Origin: Mycobacterium szulgai
GTDB taxonomy: Bacteria > Actinomycetota > Actinomycetes > Mycobacteriales > Mycobacteriaceae
Assembly (NCBI RefSeq): GCF_002116635.1
Contig: NZ_LQPW01000016.1
Location: 40,817-104,816, forward strand
DNA length: 64,000 bases
Direction of reading: 5' to 3'
Shown here: positions 8,200 through 19,175 of the stretch, one piece after another
Layout of the letters: each line of letters begins with the position of its first letter
Position numbering within the stretch: the first letter of the stretch is position 1
Translations under genes and position numbers: made by a program
Notes under the pieces: model-generated
What the model was told of the DNA's origin: nothing
Database searches by the model: none
Seen by the model: only the letters and a program-made list of their open reading frames with translations

Positions 8200-8229
8200 A
8201 CTGTAAGTACTGTGTTGAGATGGATGCAA
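8200..8229 (-). promoter_or_regulatory. Candidate nicT promoter
   Basis: On the minus strand TTGCAT (plus 8224-8229) and TACAGT (plus 8200-8205) are separated by 18 bp and would start transcription just upstream of the nicT GTG. The -35 lies inside the Nur-box-like palindrome, an arrangement typical of repression. It is assigned by eye and weak. Confidence 0.35.
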
Positions 8230-8239
8230 ATTACTTGCA
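8225..8239. promoter_or_regulatory. Nur-box-like operator between nicT and the Fur-family regulator
   Basis: The 15-mer TGCAAATTACTTGCA is a perfect TGCAA-N5-TTGCA palindrome in the nicT/regulator divergent region. It has the same arms and spacing as the site upstream of hhyS (5809-5823). It matches the Streptomyces Nur box layout and sits 31 bp upstream of the nicT start. The divergent regulator may also control itself from here. Confidence 0.65.
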
Positions 8240-8305
8240 GGAATGCCGACGGGCGGGTGTGCGCATTCGTTGGCAATCGCGCCCGCGTGGCGCGACACTG
8301 AACAG

Positions 8306-8839
8306 GTGACAGCCAAGCCGTCCGGCGTAGAGCCGGCGGTCGCCGAACGAATCGGCGAATTCCTGCGCGCCAGGGGCCTGCGCCGGATGACATCGCGGAT
8401 CCAGGTTCTGGCGGTGCTGGAGCCGGTCAGCGGCCACCTTTCGGTGGCCGATATCCATCACCGGCTCGCCACCCGCCTGCCGCCGGGCGCCCAACCGCCC
8501 GACCTGGCGACCATCTATCGCACGGTGACCACCCTGGTGGCGCAGGGGGTGTTGCACGCGTTGACCCTCGACGGCGGGGTCACCACCTATGGTCTGGCCA
8601 CCGCCCCGCACCATCACGCGGTATGCAACCAGTGCGGCGCGATCATCGAAGTGCCCGCGCGCCAGCTCAGCTCCGCGCTGCAGCATGCGATGGCCGGCAG
8701 TTCCTTCGCGCTGTCCGAGCGTGCCGGCCTGACGCTGCGCGGCCTGTGCCCGGTCTGCCAGGACATCGTGCAGGATCTCGACGACCCGACCGATCCGCGC
8801 CCGCCCAAGCGGCGGGATCCGCGACAGCGCCGGCGCTGA
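8306..8839 (+). CDS. Fur-family metalloregulator, probably nickel-responsive (Nur-like)
   Basis: This Fur-superfamily repressor has an N-terminal winged helix (LRARGLRRMTSRIQVLAVLE, then DLATIYRTVTTLVAQG as recognition region) and a C-terminal metal-binding dimerisation domain. HHHAVCNQCG and LCPVCQD supply two CxxC pairs for structural zinc, plus a His cluster. It is divergent from nicT, and TGCAA-N5-TTGCA palindromes lie in front of nicT and the hydrogenase, so nickel sensing like Streptomyces Nur is the best reading. Zur or Fur activity cannot be excluded. The preferred start is GTG 8306 (177 residues); an ATG at 8243 would add 21 residues. There is no equivalent between nicT and mtr in M. 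tuberculosis. It converges on mtr with a 2-bp gap. Confidence 0.8.
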   Translation: MTAKPSGVEPAVAERIGEFLRARGLRRMTSRIQVLAVLEPVSGHLSVADIHHRLATRLPPGAQPPDLATIYRTVTTLVAQGVLHALTLDGGVTTYGLATAPHHHAVCNQCGAIIEVPARQLSSALQHAMAGSSFALSERAGLTLRGLCPVCQDIVQDLDDPTDPRPPKRRDPRQRRR

Positions 8840-8841
8840 GT

Positions 8842-10221
8842 TCAGTGCAGACCCAGTAGCGCGTTTTCGACCACTTCGGACAGCGCCGGATGAATCCAGT
8901 ACTGGCCGCGGGCCATTTCGTGCGCGGTCAGCCCGAAGCTCATCGCCTGGATCAACGGCTGGATGATCGACGAGGCCTGGAAGCCCGCGATGTGTGCGCC
9001 GAGCAGTCGCCCGGTCCCGCGTTCGGCGACGAGCTTGACGATTCCGGTGGTGTCCTCCATGGCCCAGCCGAAGGCGACGTCACCGTAATCCTGGATTTTC
9101 ACCGATATGTCGAATCCCTGTGCCAGCGCTTCGTTTTCGGTCAATCCGACGGTGGCCAGCTGCGGATCGGTGAACACCGCCGACGGTACGAAGCGGTGAT
9201 CGGTGACCGCCATCGATGAGGTTTCGTCCCAGTCGCAGAGCAGATTTCTTTGCACCACCCGCGCTTCGTGATTGGCGACATGCTTGAGCTGATACGGCGA
9301 CGAGACGTCGCCGAGCGCGAAAACCCCACGGGCTGAGGTGCGTTGGTATTCGTCGACCACCACCCGGCCGTCTTCGACGTCGACACCGGCCTGCTCGGCG
9401 TCCAGCAGGTCGGCGTTCGACACCCGCCCGGTGGCGACCAGTAGCAGGTCCGCGTCGAGGGTGGAGCCGTCGTCGAGGTCGAGACTGACCCCCGAGCCCC
9501 GGTTTCGGCCGGCTACGACATTGCGCTGGGTACGCAGTTCCCATTTGTTTGCCGCGATGCGGCTGAATCGCTCACAGATGGTGTGGTCGTATTGGCGCAG
9601 CATTGTGCCGCTGCGCATCACAATGGTGACCCGCACGCCGAACGCGGAGAACACGTGCGCGAATTCGGCTGCCACAAAACCACTTCCAACGATCACGAGG
9701 TGCTCGGGCAGCTCCGGTATCCGCATGATGGTGTCGCTGGTGTGGTAGTGGACGCCGCAGTCAAGGATGGCCTGCGGAATGCGCGGCCGGGAGCCCGCCG
9801 CGATCACCACCTGCTCGGCGGTGAACTCAGGCCCGGCCTCGGTCCGCAGCAAGTAACGCCCGTCCGACTGGACCGGCCCGAATCGGGTGTGGCTGTGGTA
9901 CACGTCGACGTTGGGTGAGGCGCGGCGATACTGCTCACCGCTGACGCCGATGGGGTCGATTCGTCCGAAGACGCGCGAGACGACGTCGGTCCAGCGCACC
10001 CCGTCAAGATGTGCGTCAACACCGAAGCGGGCCGCGTCCCGGATCGTCTCGGCGACATCGGCGGCGTAGACGAACATCTTGGTCGGAATGCAGCCGACGT
10101 TGAGGCAGGTGCCGCCGAAAATGCCCTGCTCGCTGATCGCCACCCGCCTATCGGCATAGCGCTCATCCAGAATGCTGTTGCCCGAACCCGTTCCGATGAT
10201 CGCGATGTCATAGGTTTCCAT
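8842..10221 (-). CDS. mtr: Mycothione reductase (NADPH-dependent disulfide reductase)
   Basis: This flavoprotein reduces oxidised mycothiol and so maintains the cytosolic thiol pool of actinobacteria. The 459 residues match M. tuberculosis Mtr (Rv2855). An FAD-binding GTGSGNS motif starts at residue 10, and the redox-active disulfide is GGTCLNVGC (Cys39, Cys44). The NAD(P)H-binding VIVGSGFVAAEFAHVF lies near 170-185 and a second FAD motif, ALGDVSSPYQLKHVA, near 305. The C-terminal dimer-interface domain carries HPALSEVVENALL with the catalytic His. It is followed after 4 bp by the alpha/beta hydrolase gene upstream on the same strand. Confidence 0.95.
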   Translation of the reverse strand: METYDIAIIGTGSGNSILDERYADRRVAISEQGIFGGTCLNVGCIPTKMFVYAADVAETIRDAARFGVDAHLDGVRWTDVVSRVFGRIDPIGVSGEQYRRASPNVDVYHSHTRFGPVQSDGRYLLRTEAGPEFTAEQVVIAAGSRPRIPQAILDCGVHYHTSDTIMRIPELPEHLVIVGSGFVAAEFAHVFSAFGVRVTIVMRSGTMLRQYDHTICERFSRIAANKWELRTQRNVVAGRNRGSGVSLDLDDGSTLDADLLLVATGRVSNADLLDAEQAGVDVEDGRVVVDEYQRTSARGVFALGDVSSPYQLKHVANHEARVVQRNLLCDWDETSSMAVTDHRFVPSAVFTDPQLATVGLTENEALAQGFDISVKIQDYGDVAFGWAMEDTTGIVKLVAERGTGRLLGAHIAGFQASSIIQPLIQAMSFGLTAHEMARGQYWIHPALSEVVENALLGLH

Positions 10222-10225
10222 GTCG

Positions 10226-11224
10226 TCAGCCTTTCCCCTTGCCCTGGTCGGCGCGAAAGTAGTCGTCCAGCCACTGGTCGAGGTGCCGGAAGGCTATCTG
10301 GCGTGGCTGCGGCAGCGATAAGAACACATCATGTTTGGCGTCGGCCACCGGAACGATAGTGCTGCGGTTGCCGATACAGCCGGCCCACCGGGCGATCTGG
10401 CTGACGTCGAGTACCGCGTCGCCGCGTTGCATCGCCGCCGGATTGGTGCTTTCGCGCACCGTGTGGTCTGAACGCAGGATGAGGCTGGGTACACCGACGT
10501 CGAGCCCGCGATGCAGCCGGGCCTGGCCGCGACGCACGGCATGCAGCCAGCCGAACGTGATGGGGAAGCCGCCCACTGGTTTCCATTGCAGGTTGTAGTC
10601 GAACTCGCCGCCGTAGTCTCGGTGCAGGCTGGTGCCGTAACCGCCCTCAGCCGGTGCCCGGAGCACTCCCTTGGAACGCAGTCGCGACAGGGCGGCGATC
10701 GTCGCCGACGTCACGCCCATGCGCACAATCGCCGGGCCTTGCAGATCCAGGAATGGACTGTTGAGCACCAGGCCCGCGACGCCGGCATCCGCGGTCGCGC
10801 CGCGCTGGCGTAACCGGTTCAGCCACAGCGACACGATCAGCCCGCCCGCCGAGTGGCCGTATACCAAGACCCTGGCCGAAGGGTTCTGTTCGGCGATGAC
10901 CGACAGCGCGCGTTCGAGTTCGGCGTCGTAGTAGGCGAGGTCGGTGGTGAAGTGCGGGCTGTGGCCGGGTTGCCGAGAGCGTCCGCACTTGCGCAGGTCC
11001 AACGCATAGAAGCTGAACCCGCGGCCGGCGAAGTGATCGGCCACTTCGGTGTGGAAGAAGTAGTCGGTATAGCCATGCACCGCTAGGACTGCATGATCGG
11101 CGCCGGTGGTGTCCCCGCGGCGGATCAGGGTTGCGGCTATCTCGCCTTCGCCATCGGGATCAAGGCCGAGCGGGATGGTGCGCTGCCAATAACCGGGCAG
11201 GACGTCGGGCATCCAGCCTGTCAC
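10226..11224 (-). CDS. Alpha/beta hydrolase (Rv2854-like, lysophospholipase type)
   Basis: This 332-residue serine hydrolase belongs to the alpha/beta fold. The nucleophile elbow is GHSAGG (Ser near residue 128), after VLAVHGYTDYFFH, which carries the oxyanion HG motif. The catalytic His candidate is in DAKHDVFLS near residue 295. The fold resembles monoacylglycerol lipase or lysophospholipase L2 types. No signal peptide is seen, so it is probably cytoplasmic. It corresponds by position to M. tuberculosis Rv2854, next to mtr and PE_PGRS48, and is 4 bp upstream of mtr on the same strand. The substrate is unknown. Confidence 0.85.
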   Translation of the reverse strand: MTGWMPDVLPGYWQRTIPLGLDPDGEGEIAATLIRRGDTTGADHAVLAVHGYTDYFFHTEVADHFAGRGFSFYALDLRKCGRSRQPGHSPHFTTDLAYYDAELERALSVIAEQNPSARVLVYGHSAGGLIVSLWLNRLRQRGATADAGVAGLVLNSPFLDLQGPAIVRMGVTSATIAALSRLRSKGVLRAPAEGGYGTSLHRDYGGEFDYNLQWKPVGGFPITFGWLHAVRRGQARLHRGLDVGVPSLILRSDHTVRESTNPAAMQRGDAVLDVSQIARWAGCIGNRSTIVPVADAKHDVFLSLPQPRQIAFRHLDQWLDDYFRADQGKGKG

Positions 11225-11274
11225 GGGGCCAGCTTAAAACGTGGTCCCAGCGGTTGCGCAGCAGTTGGCCGTGG

Positions 11275-13119
<1,845 letters not shown>

Positions 13120-13157
13120 GCACTACCTCCTGGCGATATCTGCGGCGCAGATCGCCG

Positions 13158-14036
13158 TTAACTGCGCCCGCGCACATCAAGGACGAAATCACGCAGCGCG
13201 GCGCCGATGACGTCAGCTGAGTCCTCCTGGATGAAATGGCGTCCGGCGACCTTGATTTCACGCTGGTTTGGCCAGCTGCGTGCGAAATCGAGTTCGCTGC
13301 CACCTTCCTGCAGGATAGTGCCCGGCTCGGCGACCACGAGCAGTTTCGGGATATTGCTGTGCGATAAGAACTCTGCGTATTCCTGCACAATTTCGTGGAC
13401 GTCGGCGGGCTCACCCTCGATCGGGATTTCGCGGCCCCACAGCAGTGTGGGGACGCGGCTGTGCGGCGTGGGGTAGGGCTTGCGATAGGCGGCCATCTCC
13501 TCGTCGGTGAGTTGGCGCAGCACGCCGCCGGGCACGATCTGCTCCACAAAGACGTTCTGCTCCAACGCCATCTGCTCGCCCTGCTCGGAACGCAGCGCCC
13601 GGAAGAAGGGCTGCAGGTCAGTGAAACCCGCCCAGGGCCGGGGCTGGACCAGCGCCTCCATGTACGCGATGCCGGCGATCTGCTCGGGATAGCGCAGCGT
13701 TCGGTAAAACCCCAGCGCCGAGCCCCAGTCGTGGATCACCAGGATCACTGGTTCGCCGATCCCGACGGCCTCGAACCACGCGTCGAGGTAGCGGGCGTGG
13801 TCGGCGAATCGGTAGGAGAAGGTCGGTGATTTGCCCGAGTCCCCGTGGCCGACCAGGTCGGGTGCCAAGCACCGACCCAGGTCGCTCACATGCGGGATCA
13901 CGTTTCGCCACAGATACGACGAAGTCGGGTTGCCGTGCAGGAAGACGATGGGATCGCCCTGGCCGACGTCCACGTAGCTCATCGAGCTGTTGAGGACGTC
14001 GACCCGCTTCTTGGGTCCGGTGATGGCAGCCGTCAT
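13158..14036 (-). CDS. Haloalkane dehalogenase-like alpha/beta hydrolase (HLD-II type)
   Basis: This 292-residue enzyme has the haloalkane dehalogenase catalytic set. The Asp nucleophile and halide-binding Trp are in HDWGSALGF near residue 105. The second halide ligand, Asn, is in [12 protein letters not shown] near residue 40. The catalytic acid Glu is in [11 protein letters not shown] near 128, which is the HLD-II arrangement. The His is in AGRHFIQED near 270. It should hydrolyse carbon-halogen bonds, though natural substrates of mycobacterial members are unclear. Start ATG 14036 was preferred; an ATG at 14045 adds three residues. M. tuberculosis has no such gene between PE_PGRS48 and mqo, so this is an insertion relative to that genome. 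Confidence 0.88.
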   Translation of the reverse strand: MTAAITGPKKRVDVLNSSMSYVDVGQGDPIVFLHGNPTSSYLWRNVIPHVSDLGRCLAPDLVGHGDSGKSPTFSYRFADHARYLDAWFEAVGIGEPVILVIHDWGSALGFYRTLRYPEQIAGIAYMEALVQPRPWAGFTDLQPFFRALRSEQGEQMALEQNVFVEQIVPGGVLRQLTDEEMAAYRKPYPTPHSRVPTLLWGREIPIEGEPADVHEIVQEYAEFLSHSNIPKLLVVAEPGTILQEGGSELDFARSWPNQREIKVAGRHFIQEDSADVIGAALRDFVLDVRGRS

Positions 14037-14152
14037 CGTCCACATGCTTACAGAGCCGCAGTCAAAACAGAAGGTGTTGAAACTATCGCTTCAGCTACCT
14101 AGCTTGACGGACAATTCCGGGGCGATAAACCGACAAAGTTAAGGAGCCAATC

Positions 14153-14539
14153 GTGCCCGACCGAATCGAATCAGGGAAAGTCATTGAGGATTCGGGCGAT
14201 CCGGTGGGGCTGAAACTGTATGTCGTCACCTCGGAGGCGCGCGAGCTGGACGCCGTGCTGCAACGCGTCCAGGATCACTTCGCTTATGTGCGGGAGCTGG
14301 AGGACCGCGGCGTGCTGTTCGCCGCCGGCCCGCTGTGGACCGACGACGGCGAATACTTCGAAGGTGACGGCCTACTGATCTACCGCGCCAATTCGCTGGC
14401 CGAGGCACGTTCGATCGCCGACGCAGATCCCATGCACGCCAGCGGCGCCAGGACCTACCGGATCAGGCCCTGGTTCATTCACGACGGCAATATCGGGATG
14501 CGCGTGATCTTGTCCCAGTCGCGCCACGAGCTGTTGTAA
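14153..14539 (+). CDS. YciI-like (YCII-related) protein
   Basis: This 128-residue protein carries a ferredoxin-like YciI domain: [22 protein letters not shown], then [25 protein letters not shown], then an [19 protein letters not shown] segment. The conserved His and Asp of the family are in DADPMHASG. Family members are small dimers, some with dehalogenase- or lyase-like activity, but most have no known function. An AAGGAG ribosome site at 14141-14146 sets the GTG start at 14153. The gene is divergent from the haloalkane dehalogenase-like gene, 116 bp away, and the pair together is an insertion relative to M. tuberculosis. A shared pathway is possible but not shown. Confidence 0.82.
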   Translation: MPDRIESGKVIEDSGDPVGLKLYVVTSEARELDAVLQRVQDHFAYVRELEDRGVLFAAGPLWTDDGEYFEGDGLLIYRANSLAEARSIADADPMHASGARTYRIRPWFIHDGNIGMRVILSQSRHELL

Positions 14540-14604
14540 ATCGCGCCGCAGCCGTCGGGATAACCTGGGAACCTGCATATCCAGGAGGAAGGACCGCAGG
14601 CCCG

Positions 14605-16086
14605 GTGTCCAAGCTAGCCAGAACAGACGTCGTACTGGTGGGTGCCGGAATCATGAGCGCGACGCTGGGTGCGTTGCTGCGCCGGCTGGAGCCGGACTGG
14701 TCTATCACCCTGGTCGAGCGGCTGGACGCCGTCGGCGCCGAAAGCAGCGGCCCCTGGAACAACGCCGGCACCGGCCACGCGGGGCTGTGCGAAATGAACT
14801 ACACCCCGCAGCGGCCCGACGGCTCGATCGACATCACCAAAGCGGTATTGATCAACGAGCAATTCCAGGTCACCCGCCAATTCTGGGCGTATGCCGCCGA
14901 ACACGGCATCCTCACCGACGTACGTGGCTTCCTGCATTCGTTGCCGCACGTGAGCTTTGTGCGGGGCCCCGGGCGCGTCGATTATCTACGGCGACGCCGC
15001 GACGCACTGGCCGGCAATCCGCTGTTCGCTGGTACCGAATTGATCACCGATCCCGACGAATTCACCCGTCGGCTGCCGTTGATGGCCGCAAAACGTGACT
15101 TCTCCGAGCCGGTTGCGCTCAACTGGGCCCACAACGGTACCGACGTCGACTTCGGCGCATTGTCGCGACAGCTCATCGGCTTTGCCCTGCGCAACGGCAC
15201 CCGCGCGCTGTTCGGTCACCAGGTCAGTAACGTGTCCCGGCAATCCGACGGCAGCTGGACGCTGAGCCTCGCCAACCGCCGCACCGGCCAAATGCGCAAG
15301 CTGAACGCCAGATTCGTCTTCGTCGGCGCCGGCGGCGACGCGCTGCGGTTGCTGCAGAAGTCGGGCATCAAGGAGGTCAACGGGTTCGCCGGCTTCCCGA
15401 TCGGCGGCCGGTTTCTGCGTGCCGGAAAGCCGGCGCTCACCGCCGCGCACCGCGCCAAAGTGTATGGCGTTCCGTCGCCGGGGGCTCCTCCGCTGGGTGC
15501 GTTGCACTTGGATCTGCGGTTCGTCAACGGCAGACCGTGGCTGGTGTTCGGGCCGTATGCGGGTTGGTCGCCGAAGTTCTTGAAACATGGCCACTTCACC
15601 GATCTGCCCCGCTCCATCAAGCCGAACAACGTGATGTCCATGCTCGGGGTGGGCGCTACCCAGCTCCCATTGCTGAACTACCTGATCGGTCAGTTGCGGC
15701 TGTCGCAACCCGACCGGATTGCGGTGCTGCGCGAATTCGCGCCCAGCGCAACCGATTCCGACTGGGAGCTGACAGTGGCCGGACAACGCGTTCAGGTGAT
15801 CCGGCGGGACCGGCGCAAAGGCGGGGTGCTTGAGTTCAGCACTGCCCTCGTCGGCGCTGCCGACGGCAGCATCGTCGGCCTGCTCGGCGGCTCGCCGGGC
15901 GCATCGACCGCCGTGCCGATCATGATGGACGTACTGCAGCGGTGCTTCGCCGACCGCTACCAGGCCTGGCTGCCCACCCTGAAGGAGATGGTGCCGTCGC
16001 TGGGCGCCAAGCTGTCCGAGGAGCCGGCGTTGTATGACGAAGTGCGGTCCTGGACCGACCAGACCCTGCAGTTGGCGGCCTTATGA
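14605..16086 (+). CDS. mqo: Malate:quinone oxidoreductase
   Basis: Mqo is a membrane-associated FAD enzyme that oxidises malate to oxaloacetate and passes electrons to the quinone pool, replacing or complementing NAD malate dehydrogenase. The 493 residues match M. tuberculosis Mqo (Rv2852c). The FAD-binding motif [19 protein letters not shown] is at residues about 11-30. [23 protein letters not shown] at about 46-68 and the C-terminal [15 protein letters not shown] motif are characteristic. AGGAGGAAGG lies upstream of the GTG start at 14605. A MIRU-like element starts in its stop codon and links it to the GNAT gene. Confidence 0.95.
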   Translation: MSKLARTDVVLVGAGIMSATLGALLRRLEPDWSITLVERLDAVGAESSGPWNNAGTGHAGLCEMNYTPQRPDGSIDITKAVLINEQFQVTRQFWAYAAEHGILTDVRGFLHSLPHVSFVRGPGRVDYLRRRRDALAGNPLFAGTELITDPDEFTRRLPLMAAKRDFSEPVALNWAHNGTDVDFGALSRQLIGFALRNGTRALFGHQVSNVSRQSDGSWTLSLANRRTGQMRKLNARFVFVGAGGDALRLLQKSGIKEVNGFAGFPIGGRFLRAGKPALTAAHRAKVYGVPSPGAPPLGALHLDLRFVNGRPWLVFGPYAGWSPKFLKHGHFTDLPRSIKPNNVMSMLGVGATQLPLLNYLIGQLRLSQPDRIAVLREFAPSATDSDWELTVAGQRVQVIRRDRRKGGVLEFSTALVGAADGSIVGLLGGSPGASTAVPIMMDVLQRCFADRYQAWLPTLKEMVPSLGAKLSEEPALYDEVRSWTDQTLQLAAL

Positions 16087-16137
16087 CTCGCGCCGGCGAC
16101 GATGCAAAGCGGAGCGATGAGGAGGAGCGGCGCCATT
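16084..16137 (+). repeat. MIRU-like intergenic repeat
   Basis: The element runs from the mqo stop codon to the next start. It holds GCGCCGGCGACGATGCA, a GCGATGAGGAGG stretch that can act as ribosome site, and GAGCGGCGCC. This is the mycobacterial interspersed repetitive unit pattern found in tightly spaced operon junctions. A longer copy lies at 26994-27072. Confidence 0.7.
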
Positions 16138-16606
16138 GACTGAAGCCTTGCGCCGCGTCTGGGCCAAAGACCTTGATGCACAGGTACTTTATGAGCTACT
16201 CAAATTGCGGGTGGAGGTGTTCGTGGTCGAGCAGGCCTGCCCGTATCCCGAGCTGGACGGCCGTGACCTACTCGCCGAGACGCGGCACTTCTGGCTGGAA
16301 ACGCCGGAGGGTGAAGTGATCTGCACGCTGCGGCTGATGGAAGAACACGCCGGCGGCGAGAAGGTGTTTCGGCTCGGGCGGCTGTGCACCAAACGCAGCG
16401 CGCGCAGTCAGGGCCACGCCACCCGGTTGTTGCGCGCCGCGCTGGCCGAAGTGGGGGACTACCCGTGCCGAATCGACGCCCAGACCTACCTCGCGGACAT
16501 GTACTCCCAGCACGGCTTCGTGCGTGATGGCGATGATTTCCTCGACGACGGCATTCCGCATGTCCCGATGCTGCGGCCCGGTTCCGGTCAGGCGGCCCAG
16601 CGTTGA
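16136..16606 (+). CDS. GNAT-family acetyltransferase (ElaA-like, Rv2851c)
   Basis: This 156-residue acyl-CoA N-acyltransferase has the core fold: [25 protein letters not shown] at the start, then [10 protein letters not shown], then the acetyl-CoA-binding segment [25 protein letters not shown] near residues 80-105. The layout resembles E. coli ElaA. It starts with TTG at 16136, supplied with a GGAGGAG ribosome site by the MIRU-like element upstream. Its stop overlaps the TTG start of the chelatase-like gene (TTGA), so the two are coupled. The substrate is unknown. The order mqo, GNAT, chelatase matches Rv2852c-Rv2850c. Confidence 0.87.
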   Translation: MTEALRRVWAKDLDAQVLYELLKLRVEVFVVEQACPYPELDGRDLLAETRHFWLETPEGEVICTLRLMEEHAGGEKVFRLGRLCTKRSARSQGHATRLLRAALAEVGDYPCRIDAQTYLADMYSQHGFVRDGDDFLDDGIPHVPMLRPGSGQAAQR

Positions 16607-18444
16607 GGCAGTATCCGTTCAGCGCGATCGTCGGTCACGATCAGCTTCGGCTGGCGTTGCTGTTGTGTGCCGTTCGGCCGGAGATCGGGGGCGCGCTGAT
16701 CCGCGGCGAGAAGGGCACCGCGAAATCCACCGCAGTGCGCGGGCTGGCCGCGCTGCTGTCGGCGGCGACCGAAGCTACCGGCGCCGGGCTGGTCGAAATG
16801 CCTTTGGGGGCAACCGAAGACCGGGTGGTGGGTTCGCTCGATCTGCAGCGTGTGCTGCGTGACGGCGAGCACGCCTTTTCACCGGGACTACTGGCCCGGG
16901 CTCATGGCGGCGTGCTCTACGTCGACGAGGTGAACCTGCTGCACGACCATCTGGTCGATATCCTGCTCGACGCCGCCGCGATGGGGCGGGTACACATCGA
17001 ACGCGACGGTATATCCCATTCGCACGAGTCGCGATTCGTGCTCATCGGCACGATGAATCCCGAAGAGGGCGAACTACGTCCCCAACTGCTGGACCGCTTC
17101 GGGTTGACCGTCGACGTGCACGCATCGCGTGACGTCGACGTACGGGTGCAGGTCATCCGCCAGCGGATGGCCTACGAGGCGGACCCGGACGGGTTCGCGC
17201 AGCGCTACGCCGATGCGGACGCCGAACTGGCCCGGCGGATCGCCGCGGCGCGGGCCATCGTCGACGATGTGGTGCTGCCCGACAACGAGTTACGCCGCAT
17301 CGCCGCGTTGTGCGCGGCGTTCGACGTCGACGGTATGCGCGCCGATCTCGTGCTGGCTAGGACCGCCGTCGCGCATGCGGCCTGGCGCGGTGCGCACACC
17401 GTCGCCGAAGAGGACATCCGGGTGGCCGCGGAATTGGCGTTGCCGCACCGGCGCCGCCGCGACCCCTTCGACGATCACGGCATCGACCGCGAACAGCTGG
17501 ATGAGGCGCTGCGCCAGGCCGGTGCGGAATCGCAGCGCGACCCGCAGCCCGAACCGGATCCGCCCGGCGGAGGTGGGCAGTCCGCGGATCAGCCTGAGCC
17601 GCAAATGAATTCGACGCCAGCCCAGCCTCCCAAGCCCAGTGCGCCGCCGTCCAAGGTGTTTCGCACCCGCGCCTTGACCGTGCCCGGCGTCGGCGAAGGC
17701 GCACCGGGACGACGCTCGCGGGCGCGCAACGCCTCGGGCAGCGTGGTGGCTGCCGCGGACGGCAACGACATCGACTCAGGTGCGCACGGCCTGCATCTGT
17801 TCGCCACCCTGCTGTCGGCCGCAGAGCATGCCGCCGGAGCCGGGCCGTTGCGGCTGCGGCCGGACGACATCCGCCGGGCCATCCGCGAGGGGCGGGAAGG
17901 AAACCTGGTGATCTTCCTCGTCGACGCCTCGGGGTCGATGGCCGCCCGTGATCGCATGGCCGCCGTCAGCGGTGCCACCATGTCCCTGTTGCGCGACGCC
18001 TACCAGCGGCGCGACAAGGTTGCGGTAATCACCTTCCGCCAGCACGAGGCTAGGTTGCTGCTGCCGCCGACGTCGTCGGCGCACATCGCCGGACGGCGGC
18101 TGGCCCGGTTCGACACCGGCGGCAAGACGCCGCTGGCCGAAGGGCTGTTGGCCGCGCGCGAGCTGGTGATGCGGGAAAAGGTGCGCGACCGGGCGCGCCG
18201 GCCCCTGGTCGTGGTACTCACCGACGGACGGGCCACCGCGGGCCCGGACCCATTGAGCCGCAGCAGGGTTGCGGCGGCCCGGTTGGCCGCAGAAGGTGCG
18301 GCGGCGGTCGTGGTGGACTGCGAGACGTCGTATGTGCGGCTGGGTCTGGCCGGGCAGCTGGCACGTCAGCTGGGTGCACCGGCCGTGCGACTGGAGCAGT
18401 TGCATGCCGACCATCTGACCCTGGCCGTGCGCAGCGCCGCCTGA
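16603..18444 (+). CDS. Magnesium/cobalt chelatase-type ATPase, fused ChlI-ChlD (AAA+ and VWA)
   Basis: This 613-residue protein joins an N-terminal AAA+ motor (Walker [10 protein letters not shown] near residue 34, Walker [11 protein letters not shown] near 106) to a Pro/acidic linker (about residues 300-350) and a C-terminal von Willebrand A domain with the MIDAS motif DASGSM near residue 443. It is the ortholog of M. tuberculosis Rv2850c, annotated as magnesium chelatase. Since cobO, cobB and cysG follow, it may be the ATPase partner of CobN-type cobaltochelatase rather than a magnesium enzyme; that is inference. The TTG start overlaps the GNAT stop. No catalytic H subunit is nearby. Confidence 0.9.
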   Translation: MRQYPFSAIVGHDQLRLALLLCAVRPEIGGALIRGEKGTAKSTAVRGLAALLSAATEATGAGLVEMPLGATEDRVVGSLDLQRVLRDGEHAFSPGLLARAHGGVLYVDEVNLLHDHLVDILLDAAAMGRVHIERDGISHSHESRFVLIGTMNPEEGELRPQLLDRFGLTVDVHASRDVDVRVQVIRQRMAYEADPDGFAQRYADADAELARRIAAARAIVDDVVLPDNELRRIAALCAAFDVDGMRADLVLARTAVAHAAWRGAHTVAEEDIRVAAELALPHRRRRDPFDDHGIDREQLDEALRQAGAESQRDPQPEPDPPGGGGQSADQPEPQMNSTPAQPPKPSAPPSKVFRTRALTVPGVGEGAPGRRSRARNASGSVVAAADGNDIDSGAHGLHLFATLLSAAEHAAGAGPLRLRPDDIRRAIREGREGNLVIFLVDASGSMAARDRMAAVSGATMSLLRDAYQRRDKVAVITFRQHEARLLLPPTSSAHIAGRRLARFDTGGKTPLAEGLLAARELVMREKVRDRARRPLVVVLTDGRATAGPDPLSRSRVAAARLAAEGAAAVVVDCETSYVRLGLAGQLARQLGAPAVRLEQLHADHLTLAVRSAA

Positions 18445-18457
18445 AAGCTAACCACTT

Positions 18458-19081
18458 ATGCCACAAGGTAATCCGCTTGAAGTTCCCGACGACGGCCTGA
18501 CCACCCGGGCGCGGCGCAACACCCCGGTGCTGGCCGTGCATACCGGTGCGGGTAAGGGAAAGTCGACCGCGGCTTTCGGAATGGCGTTGCGGGCCTGGAA
18601 CATTGGACTTGACGTCGCAGTGTTTCAGTTCGTCAAGAGCGCGAAGTGGAAGGTGGGCGAGGAGGCGGTATTTCGTCAGCTCGGCCAGTTGCACGACGAG
18701 CGCGGAGTCGGTGGCGCGGTGGAGTGGCACAAAATGGGCGCCGGGTGGTCTTGGAGCCGCAAGTCGCGTAAGGCCGGTAGCGACATCGATCACGCGGCCG
18801 CGGCGGCCGACGGCTGGGCCGAGATCAAACGGCGGATGGCGGCACAACGCCACGACTTCTACGTACTCGACGAATTCACCTACCCGTTGAAGTGGGGCTG
18901 GCTCGACGTCGCCGACGTGGTCGACACCCTGCTGTCGCGGCCGGGTTATCAGCATGTCGTGATCACCGGGCGCGACGCGCCGCCCGCGCTGGTCGAGGCC
19001 GCGGACCTGGTGACCGACATGACCAAGGTCAAGCACCCGATGGACGCCGGTCGCAAAGGCCAGAAGGGCATCGAGTGGTGA
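18458..19081 (+). CDS. cobO: Cob(I)yrinic acid a,c-diamide adenosyltransferase
   Basis: CobO transfers the adenosyl group from ATP to the cobalt of corrinoids in vitamin B12 coenzyme synthesis. This 207-residue protein has the P-loop HTGAGKGKSTAAFG at about residues 27-40, an EWHKMGAGWSW segment, and the DEFTYPLKWGWLD motif near 140, all typical of the CobA/CobO family. It starts 13 bp after the chelatase gene and precedes cobB, matching Rv2849c. Acts in the cytoplasm. Confidence 0.95.
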   Translation: MPQGNPLEVPDDGLTTRARRNTPVLAVHTGAGKGKSTAAFGMALRAWNIGLDVAVFQFVKSAKWKVGEEAVFRQLGQLHDERGVGGAVEWHKMGAGWSWSRKSRKAGSDIDHAAAAADGWAEIKRRMAAQRHDFYVLDEFTYPLKWGWLDVADVVDTLLSRPGYQHVVITGRDAPPALVEAADLVTDMTKVKHPMDAGRKGQKGIEW

Positions 19082-19175
19082 CCGCCCCTCCTGTTCGCCG
19101 CGAGCGTGCAGGTCGGCCCGCCGACACGGCGCGCAAGGTGGCCTTTTGCGCACCCTCGCGACACCGAGCCGCACC

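Noticed and set aside
8306..8839. Reading the Fur-family gene as zur or furA
   Set aside because: Position beside nicT and the Nur-like palindromes favour nickel, and there is no katG or zinc transporter gene nearby; kept as an alternative in the annotation.
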